Shown here: in pieces, positions 35,776 to 46,863 of the stretch
Layout: every line of letters begins with the position of its first letter
How positions within the stretch are numbered: position 1 is the stretch's first letter
Source of the DNA: Bolinopsis microptera
Lineage: Eukaryota; Ctenophora; Tentaculata; Lobata; Bolinopsidae
Reading direction: 5' to 3'
DNA length: 64,000 nucleotides
Assembly (NCBI RefSeq): GCF_026151205.1
Contig: NC_087072.1
Span: forward strand, 22,523,603-22,587,602
Made by a program: the position numbers and the translations under genes
The notes under the pieces: model-generated
What the model was told of the DNA's origin: nothing
The model's input: only the letters and a program-made list of their open reading frames with translations
Databases searched by the model: none

Positions 35776-36340
35776 TAAGCGCCAAGCGCGAGCACAGAAC
35801 TTTTTTTCTCCGATTTCGATAAATTTGGCACCAAAAGTTGTCTAAAAATGTGAATAAAATAAATCCACCGTGTAGCAATTTTTGCTAAAAATGCTATACG
35901 GCGCTTGTTCGCCGCGCGTGCTTTTTTCGCGCAAATTTTTAGTTTTTGGCCTATAACTTTCACATTTTCAGTTAATATCACGTAATTATTATGGCATCGT
36001 AATAAGCTCATCGAGACAAAACTTTTGGTACTAATATTTTAAGATTTAAAGGAAAATTATTTTCAAAAATTTTAAATCTTAACACAAGGGTCCCTCCTTG
36101 TGTGAAATTTTGACCAAATTTTTGAAAATTTTTGTGCTTCAAACATTATGATTTTGGTACTAAAAGTTGCGTCTGACTAAGCTCATTACGATCCTGTATA
36201 AATTATTTCAAAATATTCAATATGTTAGGAGTTATAGGCATTTTAAGCAATAAATTACCCATTTTTCGTCCTTTGTACACTCTTGCGATGCACAAAAGGC
36301 CCACATACAGCTCGACGTTATCGTGCTACACGGTGAATTG

Positions 36341-36455
36341 TCGACAACTATCGCTGGATATTGTTAACCAGCGCTGGATAGCGACAACTAGCGCTGGATG
36401 GCGACAACTAGCGCTGGGTAGCGCTAGTTGTCGCCATCCAGTGCTAGTTGTCGCG
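36341..36455. repeat. 20-bp tandem repeat followed by its own inversion
   Basis: Four 20-bp units at 36341, 36361, 36381 and 36401 built on gcgacaactagcgctggatg. Immediately after come two units in reverse orientation (gcgctagttgtcgccatcca and gtgctagttgtcgcg). Each unit also contains the palindrome agcgct. Confidence 0.92.
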
Positions 36456-37098
36456 TTTTTACTATATTCGCAAAAGAATCACAAATGCTGTGTATGTCCC
36501 TTCAGTACAAAACAAAAACAAAACTTAGGAGTTAGGTTGCCTTCAGCGGACTCATTCCAGAGAAAAGCCTTATAAGTGTTCTGATTGTTTTCGAAAGCAA
36601 ATTTCCGAAAGACTTTCCAAAGGCCTTCAATTTCCATCCCCTTTTAGTAGCACTTGTTTGTCAAGAATTGCTGCACTGGCAGCTTAATCTCCCCTCTGAA
36701 ACATCCTGTCTACGATGTTGGCGATAAAATAGTAAATATTGCAATATTGGCGATAATTGAACATTTGACAACCTGAATTTACGTGTACACTTTAATCGAT
36801 TTTAATTCTGCTTACTTATTCAAAATTAAGAAACTATAATGAGGAAACTTTTGAACTAAAAATAAAAAAATTTAAGAAACTTGTAACCTAGAGTTTGCTA
36901 TTACATAACAAATGAATTACCCTTTCTGTGAGCTAACAGTAATAACGTAAATATATTTTCCCAACATTTTGAAGGTGGTACAAGAGTACTAGTTAAACGG
37001 CCATGTTTGTTCCGATAAATATAATGATATACAATGAAAAAAAAACAACAGTTATTATTAAAAAGCCAAATTATCACAGGACACACAACAATTAAGTA

Positions 37099-39126
37099 TT
37101 AAATTGGCTGCCCAAAGTCTTGCCATATTTGGATCAGTAATCTTGCAAATATAGGGGCTAGTAACAGTAAAGTTGGCTTCAGATCGTCTACTCCGTCAAC
37201 AGCGTCGTCAAAAATTTCTGAAAAGGATAAATTAATAACTGGAAAATACTTCAAAAATCTTCATATTGTCTTTTAGTTTTAGTTTGTCGCCAATAAAATA
37301 ACGAATATGAAAACTGAGCATGAAATACCCACACATGCATGGATGAAAAATATTGTATTTTCTTTGGTACGATTTGACAATACATAGTAGTAATGGACCT
37401 TGCTGAGAAATGGGTGTTTGATCGAAAGATGATGAGGAGACAGTATCCAACTCAGGCATGTAAGTAGCTGTAGGCTTGACAGTGAGCATATCTAGGAATA
37501 TCTTTGTAAGTTTATATTCAGGATTTTGAAGAAATTACCATTGAGATGAACCGATTTCCTAAATCTGTTTTTGTGAATAATTAAACTGATGCTTCATAAT
37601 AACAATAAAATGAGTAGCACAAGTATAAACCTTCAATCAATTACGAATGACTAACCATCATCAAATTTGTCCTCGACTGGGGCTGGATTTGTCCCCGACT
37701 CACTTTCTGCAGCTGGATCTGCACCCTTGGTAGGTTCTGCAGCTGAACCCGTATCTGCAGACTTATCAGGTTCTGCAGCTGGAGCCGGTGCTGAATCGGC
37801 AGCCTTGGCAGGTTCTGCAGCCGAGTTCGCATTTGCAGCCTTAGTAGGTTCTGCAACTGGAGCCGGTGCTGGATCTGCAGCCTTGGCAGGATCTGCAGCT
37901 GAACCCGTATCTGCAGACTTATCAGGTTCTGCAGCTGGAGCTGGTGCTGAATCTCCAGCCTTGGCAGGTTCTGCAGCTGGAGCTGGTGCTGAATCGGCAG
38001 CCTTGGCAGGTTCTGCAGCCGAGTTCGCATTTGCAGCCTTAGTAGGTTCTGCAACTGGAGCCGGTGCTGGATCTGCAGCCTTGGCAGGATCTGCAGCTGA
38101 ACCCGTATCTGCAGACTTATCAGGTTCTGCAGCTGGAGCTGGTGCTGAATCTCCAGCATTGGCAGGTTCTGCAGCTGGAGCCGGTGCTGAATCGGCAGCC
38201 TTGGCAGGTTCTGCAGCCGAGTTCGCATTTGCAGCCTTAGTAGGTTCTGCAACTGGAGCCGGTGCTGGATCTGCAGCCTTGGCAGGTTCTGCAGCTGAAC
38301 CCGTATCTGCAACCGGTGCACTTTCAGCCTCTGCCAAATAAAATTGCCTGGTTTCATTTCATTTAACAAACCAATGTTTAATCAAAATGTCTAATCCAAT
38401 GTCTAATCAAGTTTAACCAAACCATGTTTAATAAAATTTTCAAAGTTTAGTGACCACTCGATTGTTTGTTACATTTTATTTCAGGCTAACAATCTTCGTC
38501 TAATTCTGAAAAATGATTATTGAATAACGACCGCAGTTGATTTTTTTAATTTTTAGTCCTACATTTTCCTCAGATCTGATATTTTTCTACTACACCGGAT
38601 CACTCCATTTTCTAAAATTTAATTTTAAATGATACTCAAAAAAACTATTTTACAGTGGATAACTATTTTACAGTTATATATTTTGTTTGAAATAAATTTC
38701 GTCGTCAAATTTTTAATGTAAATATTGATCATTATAATTGAATTAATACTATTTCAGAATATGAGTATGACGTAGAAATGTCGATACGTTATTCAGCTAT
38801 TTATTTCCATTAGAATCTGTCTTCACTGAGTCTATTCAAAAACAATCAGAAATTTGAATGAAAAAACTATTAAATCATGAGACTCAATAACACTACACAA
38901 ATCCACCAGAATAGTACTCAAAAGCTATAAATTCTAATTCGAGCACGTATATAGGCATATTCCTATTTCTTAGGCGTAGAGTTACATAAAAGATACGAGA
39001 TGTTTTTAGTATTTTTGAGACCAAATCATCATATTCAGTACTCTTAAAATGACCAATTTAACAACCTGTTGCTTGTTCGACGAGGAATACCCCTCCAAAA
39101 AGCGCCAATAGGGCAAACAGCTTCAT
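37099..39126 (-). CDS. Secreted Ala/Pro/Glu-repeat protein with hydrophobic tail (paralogue 1)
   Basis: Three exons, all introns in phase 1: 39126-39066 (signal peptide MKLFALLALFGGVFLVEQAT), 38330-37656 (repeat exon, 225 codons) and 37217-37099 (tail). The repeat exon is about three copies of a ~69-residue unit made of short blocks such as AEPAKAADSAPAPA and AEPDKSADTGSAA. The product is rich in Ala, Pro, Glu, Asp and Lys and probably unfolded. The last exon reads GVDDLKPTLLLLAPIFARLL and then IQIWQDFGQPI before the stop. A hydrophobic C-terminal run after an acidic linker is what a GPI-attachment signal or a membrane anchor looks like. Total about 285 residues. The family is not recognised. 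Paralogous to the gene at 41465-42779 in exon order, phases and end sequences. The minus-strand frame was preferred over the plus-strand Ala/Gly frame because it fits both splice sites, the signal exon and the paralogue. Confidence 0.82.
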
Positions 39127-39484
39127 TCTTGATAAGATCGTTTATCAGCACGCTAAGAAAGATGGTACATTGTAGTTCTGGTTAGTGGTACTGAGATTGA
39201 ATTTTTACATGTATGATGTAACTTCATCGATTGATAGGTCGACTATACAGTATACACGTGCATACGTTACAACTATAACAGACATAAACGAAATATTACG
39301 GTAGCAAAATAATTGATAATGATAGTAATTTAATTGAAGTAAATTTTACATAATTGAATTTTGATAAACGTTAAGATTTTAAATTTAATGAACTTATAAT
39401 GAAACAAAATTTTGCGTCAGGTCATCACATCAAGCACGCGTGACCATAATTAATACTTTTAGTTTTAGTTTTACTAGTTATAAT

Positions 39485-39550
39485 TACTGTGAAACCCCGA
39501 TATACTGCGGAGTTTTTGGAAGGGAACAACCGCGATAAATTGGGGTTTAC
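39485..39550. mobile_element. Short palindromic MITE with pogo/Tigger-like ends
   Basis: TACTGTGAAACCCCGATATA at the left is mirrored by gataaattggggttta at the right, with GCGG/CCGC inner stems. AACCCCGAT(A/T)TA-type ends next to TA are typical of Tc1/mariner-pogo derivatives. A relative is at 48180-48244. Confidence 0.5.
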
Positions 39551-39879
39551 AATAAATCGAGGTATTGTTTGTTCACATTAAGAATTTTAAGCTTTTTTGG
39601 GGAAAGGAAATCGTCGCGGTAAATCGTAGTTTTAATGTATATAATAGTTTTTGTTCATAACTATTAACTACATTCAAAATTGATTTTTTTTAAAACTCAA
39701 TCACATACCAACGGATTTCATTTTCATTCACTAGAAAAGAATCGTTCCACCATTACAGTAAACATACAGACAATTGTGCAGTGTTCGAAAAGACTTCTAA
39801 CCTGAGATAGATAGAAGGCCCGACGTTTTTTAGTGTTCTTGGTAAAGTAACATGTTCTTTTTAGAAGGCCTAACCTCTG

Positions 39880-40550
39880 ACTAGCCTTAGAGTATATCAT
39901 ATCACCAATCTAACTTACTATTGATATGTACTCCAAGATCTTTTTCAATGTCTGTGTTTTCGATAGCCGTTTCATTCAAAGAGTAAACAAAATTAACACT
40001 ACGATTCATAGAATATGCTCGGGTAATAGAAAGAACGTGACTTTTTGAGGGGTGAAACACCATCTTATTAATATTATGATGTGCCCAATTTTGAAGACTG
40101 TTAATATCCCGCTATCCCGCTGGAGCAGCCAATGGTCATCCTGAGACGTAATTCTACGCCATATTTTTGTATCATTAGCATACATGGTTATATTTGTTTC
40201 CGGTGACAAATCTTCTGTAATGTCATTAAGAAATAGTATAAATAAAGTTGGCCCTAAATTTAGCCCTGAGGGACACCCGATCTTTCCTGCCAGGGAGCAG
40301 ACATTTTATTTCCAATGACAACCCTTTGGTATTTGTATTCAAGGTAGCACTTGAAGAATCTCAGTAGAGATGCATCAATGTTATATTGTTCTTTGAGCTT
40401 CAACAGAATTATGTCGTGGTTGACAGAATCAAAAGCTTTTTGGAAATCAAAGTATATTATGTCAGTGCGAACATTGTCATTGACAGATAGGGCTAAGCTG
40501 TCACAGAAATTTACTAGCTGAGTTGTACAGGATTTCCTACTCATAAACCC
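39880..40550 (-). mobile_element. LINE reverse-transcriptase remnant (CR1/L2-like, related to element B)
   Basis: The minus-strand frame 40544-40260 contains RKSCTTQLV, DIIYFDFQKAFDSVNHD and RSGVPQG. A further frame at 40209-40006 has YANDTKIWRR where an active enzyme has YADD. At least two frameshifts and a substituted catalytic Asp make it non-functional. It lies between the two paralogous secreted-protein genes and resembles the RT of element B (53.5-57 kb). Confidence 0.85.
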
Positions 40551-40555
40551 ATGTA

Positions 40556-40990
40556 ATGTTGGCGTTGATCGATAAGATGTTCACATCGATTGAGCAATTC
40601 GATCTCTCTCTCTGTTCTGGTCAACGATTTCTCGCCTCCTACTTTAATAGGGAGGTCTTATCGCCGTGCCCACAGAATGCAACTCCTGCTAGCTGCATGC
40701 CAGGACTCCCAAAGTATATACGAAATCATAAAATAATAAATATCAATGCAACAGACCCCTGGAGTCTTGAAGCTGTCGCTACCTGGCTCAGAGCAAACCC
40801 ACTCCGTTGTAGTACTTCTGCGGAGTGCGGGCAGACAAGGGACTTCCGAGCAAGGTCAAAGCCTGGGAGATATGTCTCTATGCAGAGATGGGCCTAGGTT
40901 GAGTTCCTAGTGTGGGATTTAGCGAAAGTTCCTGGTGAAGAATCGAAGGAGGTTACCCAAAAGGGTTTTCCCTATCCAGTCTTTTCGACT
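40556..40990 (+). other. Unassigned block with a 113-codon frame
   Basis: The frame 40556-40897 has moderately protein-like composition (ATPASCMPGLPKYIRN, then a Cys/Arg-rich end) but no family I recognise. It abuts the LINE remnant and may be part of another element. Confidence 0.25.
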
Positions 40991-41464
40991 GTTCCACAAA
41001 TTTGAAGATATGGTTGTATTTTACTGTTGTTAAGGTAGAGTTTATCAATTATCCTCATTCTGAACGTCTTGATCTGGAATCTGGATGCACTTGCAGAGGA
41101 GGTGCTGGAATGGTTATCCAAACTTTTTATAGGCACAGGAGCACAAAGTGAATCACGAGTAATAACATGAAAACAACAGTCATCAAATTGAATTAAAATT
41201 GTAAAAGAATACACGAAAATTAAACATTCAATAGGCAGCCCAAATTCTTTTTATCAAAAAAATCAATAAGATTGGTACGGTAAAATGTACAACTACAAGT
41301 ATTTTGGTTTAAGACGGCTCTTGTTGAATCGCAATAGTCATAACAAAACCCTAACTCTAACCCCATAACAATATCCCATAACCGTAAACAGTCGTGTGAT
41401 CAAAAACATCCATGAAAGGACATTTCATAACCTCAAGGCTCTTCAAAACAATTTAAATACGGCT

Positions 41465-42779
41465 TTAGATCAGTAATCTTGCAAATAGAGGGGCTAGTAA
41501 CAGTAAAGTTGGCTTCAGGTTGTCTACTCCGTCATCAGCTTCATCTGAAAAGTAAATATTTTAACAAGTTGGTATCATGGTGGAGGACAGAAGAGCTCCT
41601 ATTTCTAGTCTAGACTTTAAAACGTCTTCTCTCCTTTCTCACAATATTGATCAAGCGCTTTAAATTAAGAAGTAGATCATCTTCTAGTTATAGAAGATGC
41701 CTTTTCAGAAAAAATTAAATCACCTTCATCATCGTCATCATCTTTATCGTCATCATCATCATCATCTGTGTCATCATCATCATCTTCATCATCATCATCT
41801 GTGTCATCACTATCGTCGTCCTTGTCATCATCATCATCATCATCATCTTCATCGTCATCATCTGTGTCATCACTATCGTCGTCCTTGTCATCATCATCAT
41901 CTGTGGGGAAATGGAGGCTCAATTCAAACAAAAAGAATGTTTGGAGGGTGACATTACGTCGGCGAATTAAAACAATCAAATTGATGTTTCCCAAATTGAT
42001 GTTTCACAATTTCGATAAAATAAATAGCGACGTTTAATTTTCCATATCTCATGACTCACCATCATCAGTATCATCCGAATCTGTATCCTTAGCAGATTCT
42101 ATTGGCTCTGCAGCCGGCTCAGCTACTTTTGCATCCGGAACTGATTCTGCAGGTTTTGCCACAGCAGACGCATCTTCTTCTGCAACCGGAGCTGGATCTA
42201 CAGCCGGAGCTGGATCTTCAGCCGGCTCCGGATCGGCAGCCGGCGCACTTTCTGCTTCTGTAAATAAAATTGCAATTGGTTGCTGTTACGTGGCAGCCTA
42301 ATGGCGAGCAAATTTAATAATTCACCTTTATTGTTCAATCCATATATGACATGATAGAGAGGTCCAGCCATTTTCTTAAATTCTTTCATGAAAATTTTTC
42401 CCCTAACCTCGATTTTAGGTGCTGATTTTAAAGACGCGTTTAAATGTTAATAAGCCATTCAGTCGTCAGGAATCGTCGAGTGGTTTTAAAAATTTCAACT
42501 GTCATGGATTTGATTTTTAAATGTTGATGTGGAGCTGGCTTTTGTTCTCAAATCTCCATTATATTATCCGGAGGCCCCTATTAAGGTTTAAAGGATTTTT
42601 CAGAACCGTGCATAATCTAGCACACATTCAGATCGATTTTTCTGGCGATTAAAACTTTTTAAAGTGATACTCAAAGATTAATGTAGAAGTAATAATCGAC
42701 AAATTTAAGTTTAACAACCTGCTGCTCGTGCGACGACGGCTGACACTGCAAAAATAGTCAATACTACAAACAGCTTCAT
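41465..42779 (-). CDS. Secreted Ala/Pro/Glu and poly-Asp protein with hydrophobic tail (paralogue 2)
   Basis: Four exons, all introns in phase 1: 42779-42719 (signal peptide MKLFVVLTIFAVSAVVARAA), 42257-42060 (AESAPAADPEPAEDPAP-type acidic/Pro-rich exon), 41900-41724 (almost pure Asp with Lys, Ser, Thr, for example DKDDDSDDTDDDDE in two repeats) and 41544-41465 (GVDNLKPTLLLLAPLFARLL, one more residue, stop). About 172 residues. The first exon has the same 61-base length as in paralogue 1, and the tails share KPTLLLLAP. The extra Asp-rich exon sets this copy apart. Extreme Asp content in a secreted protein suggests calcium binding or a role at a mineral or matrix surface (inference only). Phase 1-1 exons can be gained or lost without shifting frame, which explains the difference between the paralogues. 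Confidence 0.82.
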
Positions 42780-43595
42780 TCTCGAGAAAATCCTATATCA
42801 GCACCCTAAGGAAAGTGGTACATGATGATCACTCAAATTATATTTGTATGAAAAGCTTTTATTCTGATTATTTGAGGGATTGAATGGTTAGCTTCATGAA
42901 AATATATGTAATAAATCTACAAAATAAAGACAAATATTAGAGTATCAAGAAAAATGACAATGATCCAAACATAACTGATTTAAGTTTAACACAATCGAAT
43001 TCTGATTAACGATACAATTTTAATGAATCGAAAATGAAAGCGAAATAAAACGTTACAACGTATCACTCATCCTGTAATAATCATATTTGTATTGGATTTT
43101 AATTCATGAAATCAAGCACGTGACTAATTAATAATAAAACTAAATGACCACATTGGTGAAAATGAATTCACGTGACTCTTTCACTTACTAGCAAAGATTC
43201 GTTTCACGATAAAAACTAAATAATGCACTTTGTAAACATATTAATCTAATTACTAATTAATCTAAATCACTTAATATTATCTTTACTGGCAGGAGGCAAC
43301 ATTTACTGCGATCAGAAAATAAAATTGTTATTGGCGAATAAAATAATACCTTGATAATTAAATGGTGATTAATAAAATTACAAGTTATCTTAATACTTAT
43401 CAGACAGAGACTTTCTTTAACGATGACTAATCAAGTTCCCCCAATTATCACGTAGGTTAGTTAAATACTTTAATTGGCAATTAATCGAAAAATACTGAGA
43501 CTTGAGAGGAGTTACACTCGGAAAAATGAGAGATGTCTAAGGTTTTTTATTCCATTCATGTTCAAACAAAACGATATTTTACATGTGTTGTTTAA

Positions 43596-45353
43596 TCAAA
43601 TTCCGAACAGTGCCTTGAACATGTTTCTGATAATTTGCCATACTTTGTCCCGGATGAGTCTGGTAAATAGGATATAGAGCAGAGGAGAAATAGCCACTGA
43701 GCAGAGAAGAAGAGCATTTCCTAAATCCAGCCAAACTCTGCCACTTTCACTTGCTATCATGCCGACAGAATCCTGCGAGACGAGGATGAAGATCCATGGT
43801 ATGCTGGATGTTATGTGGATGAGTGTCAGAAGGACCAAGGACCAAGGTATCTCCTTCTTTCTCAGGAGATCAGTTTGTTCGGTGACAAGAGAGAGGCGTC
43901 TCACTGCTTCTTTAAATAGCGGCTTTATACTCCGAAGATCGTGAGATTTCGCGCTTTCCTTTTGTTTGTGCCAGTCTGTTGATAGCAAATTGGCAGAGCT
44001 TGGACATTGGAGAGAGAATTTCTTTGACTGCCAAGTTTCAACTTCTGATGATGAATGAAGTGGGTTGGTCAAAACAGTTCCATGTGCTGGAGGTTGCGGC
44101 TCCCCGTGCACAGTTAGTGGTAGTGGAGATTTCTCACATGAGCGATATTCCCAAGGTAAGAACCGGAGCAGATCGCCGATTCCATTGGAAGGTTTTCTTT
44201 GTCGCTCTTCGGTACAATGACTTCCTTTATTTGGTGAACCTTCTGTTGCTTTTTTGTGCTCCTTCTCAATAAAAGCTGAAAGTTCTTTTGGTGTAACAAC
44301 AGAGACATTTGTTATCACGACATCAGAATCGCTTTTTGCGCTCTTATCTTCCTTCGTCTGTTCTTCCGGGATGATGCTGTTATTATTGGTAAAGATTAGG
44401 TTTGTTTCAGTGTGAATGGAAATGTTGTTCAGATTGAGAGCATCTTTGTCGATGGTCAGGGAGACCTTATTTACGATTGTGATGCCTGCTTGATTAAGAT
44501 CACAAACTTGCACCCTCGGTTTGTCAGGAGTTGCAGTTCCGGATTTGGAATTTTCAAATTTTCTCCCTCCTGGAGACTGGTCATTGTTCCCTGGCAAGGA
44601 GGTCTTTCTTTTCTGGGCCCTTTCTCGATGTTTCTTCAGCACATTGTATACGTAGATATAGATTCCTATTACGATGAGCGTAGGAAGAAGAATCCCCAGG
44701 GTAACATAAACTGATATATATCCGTAGCATATAGAGTTGCATTCCAAGTGGCAAAGTCCGAGGATAGTGTCGTAATACGGCTGACAGGTCCCCAGAGCAG
44801 GCCAGAGAGCAATCAGTAGTGCGAATATAACAGCTACCACACATGCTACTACTTGATACTTTATGAGTAGGATATTCCGGTAACGGAGAGGATACTTGAT
44901 GAATATTAGTCGTGATATTGTGATGAGAAGTATTGCCAAAATGGGTAGTGTCATGGTGAAGAGGGTGAGAGACTTTGTTACCCCACAAGGCAGGGCCTCA
45001 GAGAGAAGATAAACGAGGAGGATTCTCAGAAAGAGGAGAACTTCTGTGACTGAGTAAAACACCAAACCTATGTAGAGTTTTATGACTCGTTTGAAGTAGG
45101 TGAAAATAGTGAAGATAAGCATGGAACAGGAGATGAGAAGAATCAGTGCTGATGGAATGATGGCAACTTTGGTTGTGTACATTTCAGCAATCTGGTTCGG
45201 CAGGATCTCTATACCGTCAGGGCCTGGTGTTGTGCTGCTTCCAACGATAATAACTTTTGCAAGATGAGAGAGGTCATGGTGCGTATGATGGTCCTTGTGA
45301 CCCATGAAAGTCAGCAAATCAGTCAGCGGCGGAGAGGTAGTGTAATCCGACAT
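43596..45353 (-). CDS. Class A (rhodopsin-like) GPCR, single exon, long third intracellular loop
   Basis: 585 residues from ATG at 45353. N-terminus of about 60 residues without a signal peptide. Seven hydrophobic segments: TM1 around residue 62 (VAIIPSALILLISC), TM2 ~92, TM3 ~125 ending ISRLIFIKYPLRY (in place of DRY), TM4 ~167, TM5 ~210 (VTLGILLPTLIVIGIYI), TM6 ~500 and TM7 ~545 ending SPLLYILF in place of NPxxY. Extracellular Cys residues suit the TM3-ECL2 disulphide. The third intracellular loop is about 260 residues, polar, with many Ser, Thr and Lys, so it is probably a phosphorylation and G-protein/arrestin contact region. An orphan receptor; the ligand cannot be inferred. The intronless form is common among invertebrate class A receptors. 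Confidence 0.88.
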   Translation of the reverse strand: MSDYTTSPPLTDLLTFMGHKDHHTHHDLSHLAKVIIVGSSTTPGPDGIEILPNQIAEMYTTKVAIIPSALILLISCSMLIFTIFTYFKRVIKLYIGLVFYSVTEVLLFLRILLVYLLSEALPCGVTKSLTLFTMTLPILAILLITISRLIFIKYPLRYRNILLIKYQVVACVVAVIFALLIALWPALGTCQPYYDTILGLCHLECNSICYGYISVYVTLGILLPTLIVIGIYIYVYNVLKKHRERAQKRKTSLPGNNDQSPGGRKFENSKSGTATPDKPRVQVCDLNQAGITIVNKVSLTIDKDALNLNNISIHTETNLIFTNNNSIIPEEQTKEDKSAKSDSDVVITNVSVVTPKELSAFIEKEHKKATEGSPNKGSHCTEERQRKPSNGIGDLLRFLPWEYRSCEKSPLPLTVHGEPQPPAHGTVLTNPLHSSSEVETWQSKKFSLQCPSSANLLSTDWHKQKESAKSHDLRSIKPLFKEAVRRLSLVTEQTDLLRKKEIPWSLVLLTLIHITSSIPWIFILVSQDSVGMIASESGRVWLDLGNALLLCSVAISPLLYILFTRLIRDKVWQIIRNMFKALFGI

Positions 45354-45749
45354 TTCCTGAGTGTTTTATTTATCAGTTTCAGCAAATATTGACTTCCTCG
45401 GATAGAAAATTATGCTACTCTATGGTTTAAGAAATAGTTTCAGACTCTTTCCATTAAATTCCAGGATCAAACAAATGTTGCACAAATTCACTAAATCTAC
45501 ATCAGCTAAAAATCTACTCTGACGTAAAATTAAGCCCAGAATGGGAGTATCACTTTATAGTCTCCATTTCTCTTTACACGCTACTACTCACTATCAACAT
45601 TCAACGAGCCTCTTAGCAGATTATTTAATCATTCACTGCCAAATTTAATTGGTAAATAATTAAATCTTTGTTAACTGTTCGTCACAGTAACTAAGTAAGC
45701 TTGTTTTTCAACAGAGAAGCAGTGAGAGAAAAACTGAAAAGCAAATAAT
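45354..45749. other. Upstream region of the single-exon GPCR
   Basis: AT-rich sequence between the receptor start and the fold-back element. Presumably it holds the receptor's promoter or 5' UTR exon; no clear motif. Confidence 0.35.
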
Positions 45750-46499
45750 GGCACTATCCGTCGCGGAGTAGAGTCCGCGGCGGAGCCGCCGGACTCCGAG
45801 CGGACTCCGAGCGGACTCCGGCGGTGCTCCGCCAAAATGTATTTACACTGGACTCGAGTACATTTTGGCGGACTCCGAGCGGAGCCGAGCGGACTCCGAG
45901 CGGACTTTAAAGTCCGCCGCGGACTCCGAGCGGCTCCGCGGCGGCTCGGCGGAGTGTCCGCCGCGGACTAAGCCACTAGGCGGACTCCGGTCCGCCGCGG
46001 ACTCCGGCGGAGTGCTTGGCGGACTCCGCCGGACCTCTCCGCCAGACTTGAATCCGGCGGAGTCCGGCGGAGCTTGGACTCCGCTCGGAGTCCGCCGGAC
46101 TCCAACAGAGTCCACTGACTTCCGACTTCCGACTTCCGACCCTCGGCTAAATTTGTCACGTGACATACAACATAGCCAATAGCATTTTGCGATATTGTGG
46201 TCAGATGAAAAGGTCGCTAGTGATAAACCTTAACCATTACCCTCACAATGTCAATAGTGTACAACTCTAGTCCTAACTTTGACCCTATAATGTATAAACG
46301 TTGACCCTAACCCTCCACCAAACCGCCAGCAGCGAAATATCAATGTCATTGACTGGTCACGTGACCAAAACAATTTTTGTCATATTATCTCATATAGGGA
46401 AGCGCTTTTAGTTTTACCCTACACGTTGCATGTGGCGTCATTCGGCCGGATCCCAGCAAGCAAAAATACGTCGACCATCACAGGACGACGCCAGCACTC

Positions 46500-46560
46500 T
46501 CTACGCTTTGCTCTAACCAGAGCCCTCTCACTTGCAGTAGCGCGCGACCGCAGTACGCGT
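46500..46560 (-). repeat. Dispersed repeat R2, reversed copy inside F1
   Basis: The reverse complement contains gcgcgctactgcaagtga, gagggctctggttagagcaa. Part of the composite core of the fold-back element. Confidence 0.55.
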
Positions 46561-46770
46561 AGGCACATGTGACATGGCTATGTGAATTCGTCGACGTGCG
46601 ACGAGCAACGAGAAAAATTGCGTGGCGCGTCGGGTGGCACATCTTAAGGGGTGATACGAGTATAAATTTCGATCGCTGACGTACAGCGAACATCACAGCT
46701 GCGAGTGGCGTCAGCTAGTAGGATTTCATCCTACAATGCAAGGCACATCGCGTTCATCTAGCTAACCAGG

Positions 46771-46863
46771 TGCTTTCGCGCCGCTGCGGGCGCGCTTGTT
46801 CCACAAGTCATTTCCGGCGGTCGCACGCTACTGCAAGCGAGAGGGCTATACTTAGAGCAACAC
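46771..46863 (+). repeat. Dispersed repeat R2, copy inside F1
   Basis: Contains gtgctttcgcgccgctgcgg and cgctactgcaagcgagaggg, then agagcaacac, colinear with the copies at 20193 and 21362. Confidence 0.6.

Larger units (their letters stand above)
34548..37098. other. Intergenic region between copine and the secreted-protein genes
   Basis: No gene supported. It contains a G homopolymer (~35261-35279), repeat R3 (35700-35775), a CpG-containing unique block around 35880-35940 and the 20-bp tandem/inverted repeat at 36341. A minus-strand frame of 75 codons at 34746-34973 has no recognisable domain. Confidence 0.45.

Noticed and set aside
37667-38341. Plus-strand Ala/Gly-rich frame of 224 codons
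   Set aside because: Opposite-strand shadow. The minus-strand frame fits a signal-peptide exon, matching splice sites and a paralogue.
41697-42037. Plus-strand His-rich and Ser-rich frames
   Set aside because: Shadows of the GAT/GAC-repeat exon encoding poly-Asp on the minus strand.
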